NCBI GenBank assembly: GCA_028386065.3
Contig: JAKUCV010004427.1
Location: 4,613-68,612, forward strand
Source: Turnera subulata
Lineage: Eukaryota; Streptophyta; Magnoliopsida; Malpighiales; Passifloraceae
Direction of reading: 5' to 3'
Length of the DNA stretch: 64,000 nucleotides
Shown here: positions 57,883 to 64,000 of the stretch, piece by piece
Position numbering within the stretch: the stretch's first letter is position 1
Layout of the letters: the number at the start of each line of letters is the position of its first letter
The notes under the pieces: generated by a model
The model's database searches: none
The model's input: the letters and a program-made list of their open reading frames with translations, nothing else
What the model was told of the DNA's origin: nothing
Made by a program: the position numbers and the translations under genes

Positions 57883-60800
57883 TCAGATGGTGAGATCTTT
57901 AAAAGACTCTAGCTTCCCGTTTGTAGCAATAGACTCTGAAATTTTACCACTTTCAGGGTGGCTTGCACTTCCATTCTCAGAGTTCTTTTGTGTTTGATTG
58001 TATGGTGAGTTTGGCATAGCAGAGCTGAGCTTGCCTTCAAAGTATGTTGAGTAAGGAAAGTACTCGACACATCTCAGTTTCCACCCTGCAAAATAGGAAT
58101 ATTCAATACCCACATTATCATCTGCGAAATGGGAATAAACATTCAAGCTTGAGCTGGTGAGGCAACCAATGACATGGAAATGAAATCATTGATGCATAGA
58201 AGCATAGGTACATTTTTCTAAAAAGCAAAGAACGAAGTTTTACAGCAAAAAACTGTCTGAATCTTGAGAAACTGGAAAATATTGGTGAATAATACCGATG
58301 GAAGATAAGCACACCGATAAACTCAGAAAGAGAGGAAAAAGTAAAAACAAGAATACTAACAAACTTAATGCCAGTATTAGACTACTCAAACTACCATGCA
58401 CTAATGGCCAACAAGAATATCTTCTGCAAATGGGAAAAATAAAAAGAAAAAAAAAACATATCTAATCACTTACTTGATGCAGCATCATGATCAACAAGAT
58501 GTGTTTCCAGTAGTTTGTGGACTGTAATGCAGTCTTTGAGCTTCCATTCCGTTACTGGTCCCAGAGCTCCATCTCTACTGATATATATAGGGCGTTATGT
58601 AGATATTTGAGCTATAACATAAGGTACATGCCAGCAAGTGAAGATGAAGAGAACTCAAATTGATAAGAAGAATTACCTAGGAACGAGGTTATTCACCGAC
58701 TCTTCAACTAATTTAATGGCCTCGGACTTTCTATCAGGTTCCAAAAGACTGAGCATTTCAGCAACTGCTGCTCTATGCATCAAAGAATCTGGAGAGGCAA
58801 AAAAAAGAGGACATCAGAATAAAATGCCAGTCAGGTGGACATTAAACTTGTGCAGACACACTACAATAAGGCAGAGATGATTACCCTGATGTTTTGCAAG
58901 GAAAATTTCATTTGCTTCAATCAGAGATTTCTCGTGCACTTGACTACAAAACAAGGAATACAGTAAGTATGACATCTAAAAGCAACCAGGTCAGAGACTT
59001 ATCAAATTTATAAGGAAATGGAAAAGATTCAAGAGAACCTAATTGATGGCCTCTCTGCTTCTAACACATTCCAAACAAGTTTCTCAGTATCTGTCACTGG
59101 AGCACTCATCAAGCCTACTTTATGGAAAAATCTTATCTGCAATATAACATGTAATCAGTATAACCGGTCAAAAGATGAATATCTCACACTCCAACATATG
59201 CACATATATTAGTGAAACATATACAGCAGGTGCCAAAATTTTAAATCAAAGAGAAGTGACAGATATATTTGATTTCCAAGGTTATATACCAGGCAGCGAT
59301 GAGTGTCGGGGTTTTCGGCATCCAACTCAAGCAATTTCTTTACAGCCTGCATGGAAATAAAGTAAATTAAAGAAACATAAATTCAATTTTTACTGTGGAA
59401 ATGCATGCTCCAGACAGAAGCACCCCATCAGTTCAAAGGCTCCAAATTAAAAGCATCAAACAAATAGAGAATCATATAGCATATCAAGAAAAAGCACAAC
59501 AATATTACGTGTTCATTTGAACTATTAACATATAGTGTCCACTCCGCAATTTGGTGTAAATTCTAGAAGGCCCATATTATCTCACTCAACTGACTCTGTA
59601 AATACAATCAACACAGCAATACAGTAAATACGGTGGCTACATATCAAAAAGAAGGACAGTGAAAGTACCTGAAGGGCAAGCAGAATTTTCTGCTTTCTCA
59701 TATTTAATTCAAAAGAAAGTAAGTGTGTCTCCAGAGAATTGGGTGAATGCTTCTGAAGCAATTTCAAGTACTTGGTAGCTTCTAACAGTGGATCTTCAAC
59801 CTAACAATTACATACCAATAAGACAAGCATTAGTTATCCTGAAGAAAACCACAAGCTATCTTGAGAAGCTTTGACCCGCCTCACTACTCAGGATTATAAG
59901 CTTCATAAAGGGTAACCAAAGGAGTGAAGGTGCAACCTGCAACAACTTCTCCCCGTGGGGATCGGGATCTACTGGTTTGACATGTCGCTTTCCAGACTTA
60001 GAGGCAGCACCGGTATTCGATTCCTCATTTTTAACCTCAGCCTCCTTAAAAAGGAAATGGAAAATTATGAAAGAGAAGACAAATTGAAATAGAGGTCCAG
60101 AAGTAAATATAAACTAACTCACTTTCTTAGCTCGAGCTTCCAACTTCCGCTGTTTCTGCCTTAACTTCTTTTTCTGCGCAGGCAACAACTTTGACATTTC
60201 ATCATCTTCCTCAGTTGCTGACTTTGGGGGCGTGTCATACAATTTTATATAACATCTGAATTGTACACAAGTTTTTCAGAATAAAGTTTAGTAATATCTG
60301 CAAGCAGATGGTGTGTCAACAATGATATACCCACACAATAATTGAATTAGGTATAAACTAACAAAAAGCTGACCTATGAACAGACAATGAAGATGGTATT
60401 GTTCAAACAAAGTGACCACAAACAAAGTCCAAACATGACAAGGACAATCTAAACCTCATTGAAATACAGAGTCATCTACAGATATGTTAACCATTGACCA
60501 CTGAATCAGAAAACCAAACACAATTGCACTTATTCAAACAGCAACAATACAAAAGACATTGTATGCTGTAACAAAAGATAGTAAGAGGAACCTATTGTCA
60601 CATGGATCATTGACTTTGTATGTTGTAACAAAGGATAGTAAAAGGAATCCTATTGTTACATGAATCATTGACTTTGTATGCATGAATAATCCTTTGTATG
60701 GCGAAACAAGCATGTTAAGGCACATTGATATTCACCATATCACAAGATACTAAGAGGAATCATATTGTTACATGAATCATTTCATCACAACTCTGTTCTG

Positions 60801-63800
60801 GCTCAAACCAAATTCTCACCTGACAACGCCTGCTGCTGCTTTGTGAAAATACACATGTGAATGTAAGCGATCTTGAAATTTAAGCATTGCTACATAGGCA
60901 CGTAGAGTCATTTTTCGTAAGCAATAGGAATGAAAGTCAAATTGGTCCTCAGTAATATCGGCATAGTGCTTTTCCACAGCTAAAAACTTCTTCAGAGCCC
61001 GTCCAAGATCACTTTGGCGGAAATAACTTTCGCCAGAAGCAAGTTCATACCTTGTACAATGCATAGCAGATGGTGAGTGAAATATAAATAACAACTTCCA
61101 GTATAAACTGGTATTAGCAGAAACAAATACTGACCACATGCACTGCATGTCATGCAGATTGTTATGCTGATCCCCATCCTTTGTAAACAATACAGCAGTT
61201 TTTTCTGCCAAAACCACCTTCAAGAAAAGGTTTCACGTAAAGCACCATAACAGCAGAAATAAGCAACAAAAAGAAAGAATTAGAAATCACTAAAAACAAG
61301 TGAAATTAAAGTAAAGAAAACCTGATCCGCCTGCAGCATGCGTTTGACGCATTCACTATTAATGTAGCGATCTGCTAGATCCATACACCTAGCTTCATCT
61401 GCCAATGCTGCAGCAGCTGCCAGATCACCAGCATGCTTTAAAATCCGGCTCTGATAAAGATACACACAGATTTACTGAATTACGTGGATAGAATGTAGCA
61501 AGAGTCAAATTCAGAAAAACTAAAAAAATTGTAAGGCAACTTTGAGAATAACACAGTTAATAAAAAGTGGACAACGAGTATCCCTACTGGTCCTGGATCC
61601 ACCCACACTGAGTATACTGCACACAATAATCAGGAGATTGTGCATATGTTCCATGCTTAAAACAAACCTAACACATCTCCAAACCCAAGCACACAACAGG
61701 AAACTTCCAGCAAGACAACAACATAGCAATCTTCTCTTCCAGATACATATGAGCAGGCCAGGATTGAAAGAGGAAAATTTTGCAAAGAAAATTGTAAAAA
61801 CAAGGAGGATACAAACAAACCTTTACTGAGTACAAATCAATCACAGTCGGAGTGTGCTCTATAGCCTCATCAATTTTACTGAGAGCAAGGTCATACTGTC
61901 TCCGTCTGTCATAATGCTGCTCAAAGCAGAAACAGCACATAGCAATTAGAGACAATCCTTGATAATAAAACAATAATTCTATACGAACAAATGAAGCTAC
62001 TCTACCTGAGCCAAGAAGAATAAGATCCACATAAGTGTTGAAGGGGGCTCTTTCTCTTCCCTGCAGTGAATATGAAACTGATTAGATTAGGAAGCCATGG
62101 GAAAAAAAGAAAAGTAAGGCTTCTCTTGAGCTAGACTCTGCTGAGCACTGATTTATTGGAGATACCCCAAAATTTTATAAGGCTTCTCTTTAGCTAGACT
62201 CACTTCAGCTAGACTCTTGAGCACCGAGCGACTATTTCACTTTTAGTTTTTATTTCAGGTACCTAGAAAAGATTTTATAACAACAAACATGAAATGAAGG
62301 TAGAAGTATAAATCACCTCCCAGGGTATCTTCCACTTGACCTAATTGAGTTCTCCAACTCGAGAACAAGTTGCTCCAGTATGTCAGCCTGCATTAACAAC
62401 GGTAAGGGAAAAAAAAATTCAGCTATATAACCAAGTAAAGTTTAAAAGCTTCAAAGAAGGTATTCAAGCACTATAAATCAAACTCACCTTGCCAGGGTGA
62501 TCATATAATGGAGAAAGATCCGAGAATAGCGAAGGAACTCCCTACACAATTGAAATGGTTATAAATAATTTGGCCAAAAATAATAGGCCAACTAGCAATG
62601 TTCCGTAATGTTAGCCATGGATACCTTGGTTAGAAGAGGCCTGACATAATTATCAGCAGCTTCCCGAAATTTGTTGCCTTGGAGAAAATCAAGTGGTATC
62701 CTCTAAAATTTCAAAGAAAAAATATTACGCTGATGAAAATTTATTGCATAATTGTCATTCACATATCTAGATATATATATGCCTGTAACATTACGGAAAG
62801 AAAGATAAATATTTAATAACAACAAAGAAGAAAGACAACATCAGCTAGAATCTATAGAGATCACACGGTTAAACATGCATCTAAGCTGTCCAGAATTTGA
62901 CAATATCAACAGATTTTTAAAATTGCAACATTAAAGAATTGGGGTTAACAAAATGTTTCAGGTCAAACAATCTACCTCATACATGTAGTAGTACACATGT
63001 AATTTGACATAAGATCAAGAGAAAAAGGAATATAGTGCGATCCGGAACAGACACCAATTCTCATAATTAGCAAACAGTTGTATACATAATATAACATGGT
63101 GGATAGGAGCAAGAAATAAATATTCCTTGGTATATAAATCAGGGAGAATCACACCTTAACAGCAGATGACCAACTGTAGTGCTGTGCTAGTGACTTGTAT
63201 AGTGCATCCAACTCATCACTTTCATTAGAAGAATGATGGCCATCTTCTGAAGAAAGCCCAAGACACCTTTGTAAACCTTCATAATATCTGAAGAGATGAA
63301 AAGGCACATTCAGTTCCTCAATATAAGTAGATTAAGACACGCACAATAGACAGAACAAATTGGTCATGTTAGTGCCACTCATATAAATGCTGGATGAACA
63401 TTACAATATGCAAATTAAATAAAATATAAATTTGCAGCTTTTTAAATCACCTGTAATTATCAGGATTCATGGCAAGCAATGCCCTGTACAATTCGGCAGC
63501 TTCTTCTAGGCGACCAAGCTGCACCAACAGAGAAACCTCTTGCTCCTTGTAAGCCAATTTATCAACCTAATTGATATAATCAGCCAATAGGAATCAGTAT
63601 GTCAGAGAAACTAAATACTAGACAATGCGGCCATTTCAGTGAACATGTAGGCAGACCCTAACCATTTTCGACTCTTTCTTGCGCAACTCCTCAAGTGCTC
63701 TGTCAAAAGAACCGCTTTCCTCTAATAAAGACACCTTCAAAAAAATCAGGATATACGTCCATTAGAAAGCTGCTCACCAATCAACACTTCACACTATATT

Positions 63801-64000
63801 TCCTGGAGCAAGATTATGTATGTTGATATGCACAAGTAAGACAAAGGAAACATCAGGATATGGATGTATGACGTGGAACAAGTTACCTTATACAAAATCA
63901 TTTCCCCATGTTCACATCGCTCATTATCGGGAGGGTAATCATCCTCCAGTGTCCCTTCATAGGCTTCCAGAATGTCAACTGCTTTTGAAGCACTACACGG
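57883..64000 (-). CDS. NAA15: NatA auxiliary subunit NAA15 (N-terminus outside window)
   Basis: The TPR-repeat scaffold that anchors the catalytic subunit NAA10 to the ribosome for co-translational N-terminal acetylation. Twenty-one exons are visible: 63887-64000 (open), 63663-63734, 63451-63566, 63155-63287, 62625-62702, 62488-62541, 62317-62387, 62006-62060, 61821-61916, 61322-61450, 61135-61217, 60820-61050, 60123-60255, 59937-60044, 59669-59800, 59290-59346, 59039-59136, 58885-58943, 58677-58788, 58474-58577, 57883-58085. Together they encode about 745 residues in one frame. Landmarks: ASKAVDILEAYEGTLEDDYP, LYRALLAMNPDNYR, KIDEAIEHTPTVIDLYSVK, MDLADRYINSECVKRMLQAD, NNLHDMQCMWYELASGESYF, YCLRKMTLRAYVAMLKFQDR, the Lys-rich PAQKKKLRQKQRKLEARAKK, KPVDPDPHGEKLLQ, KHSPNSLETHLLSFE. 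About 150 N-terminal residues are missing. No lesion seen. Arabidopsis OMA/NAA15 aligns throughout. Confidence 0.95.
60541..60781. repeat. Degenerate tandem repeats in a NAA15 intron
   Basis: Two good copies and one weaker copy of a unit of about 70 bp containing ATAGTAA(G/A)AGGAA, TATTGT(C/T)ACATG and ATCATTGACTTTGTATG lie in the 564-bp intron 60256-60819, the longest intron of this part of the gene. Confidence 0.75.

Noticed and set aside
22503..64000. CRISPR array, operon or bacterial-type features
   Set aside because: The DNA is a plant nuclear segment with introns and plant transposons; the repeats are duplications and TEs.

Overview
The window is nuclear DNA of a flowering plant, most likely a woody core eudicot. 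It is AT-rich, its genes are broken by short GT-AG introns, and it carries Ty1/copia, LINE, hAT-type and long-TIR transposons. All recognised protein families are plant ones: glycerate 3-kinase, Aux/IAA repressors, plastid FatB-type acyl-ACP thioesterases, ABCF4 and NAA15. The species cannot be named from the sequence alone.

Layout, left to right. 1-528: last three visible exons of a D-glycerate 3-kinase gene (GLYK, + strand). 4254-13318: two Aux/IAA genes in tandem on the minus strand, IAA15-like (5 exons, 215 aa) and IAA19-like (3 exons, 185 aa), separated by about 5.3 kb without a recognisable gene. 13319-18940: no gene, but a 640-bp direct repeat flanks a Tourist-like sequence. 18941-21937: ABCF4 (intronless CDS, 727 aa, + strand) behind a promoter dense in site II motifs. 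22503-55587: a minus-strand tandem array of FatB-like thioesterase genes, each built on the same six-exon plan. Four copies have open exons (A, B, C, E), one is an almost complete pseudogene (D) and two are fragments (F, G). They fall into three subgroups by sequence: A/B, C/G and D/E/F. 57883-64000: the C-terminal 21 exons of NAA15, the auxiliary subunit of the NatA N-terminal acetyltransferase (minus strand, running off the right edge).

Mobile DNA inside the array: an ORF1-only LINE with a 16-bp target-site duplication (28654-31082), a decayed but structurally complete Ty1/copia element (34834-40348), a 1.75-kb element with about 400-bp terminal inverted repeats that breaks thioesterase copy D (48975-50720), a 5'-truncated LINE (about 52563-53205), a 335-bp hAT-like MITE with an 8-bp duplication (46596-46930) and a related MITE near 25345. 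A tRNA-Val(AAC) gene and a scrap of a berberine-bridge-like oxidase gene lie in the segment that interrupts thioesterase fragment G.

The gene order GLYK - IAA15 - NAA15 matches, as I recall it, Arabidopsis chromosome 1 (At1g80380, At1g80390, At1g80410). The flanks are therefore a conserved microsyntenic block, and the IAA19-like gene, ABCF4 and the thioesterase array lie between them. The array is the main novelty: repeated local duplication, exon-1 shuffling, a Cys-to-Ser change at a conserved active-site position, a frameshifted C-terminus, and small in-frame tandem duplications inside coding exons. Exon boundaries given here were worked out by hand. They were accepted where splice motifs, reading phase and family homology agreed and, for complete genes, where the summed CDS length was divisible by three.
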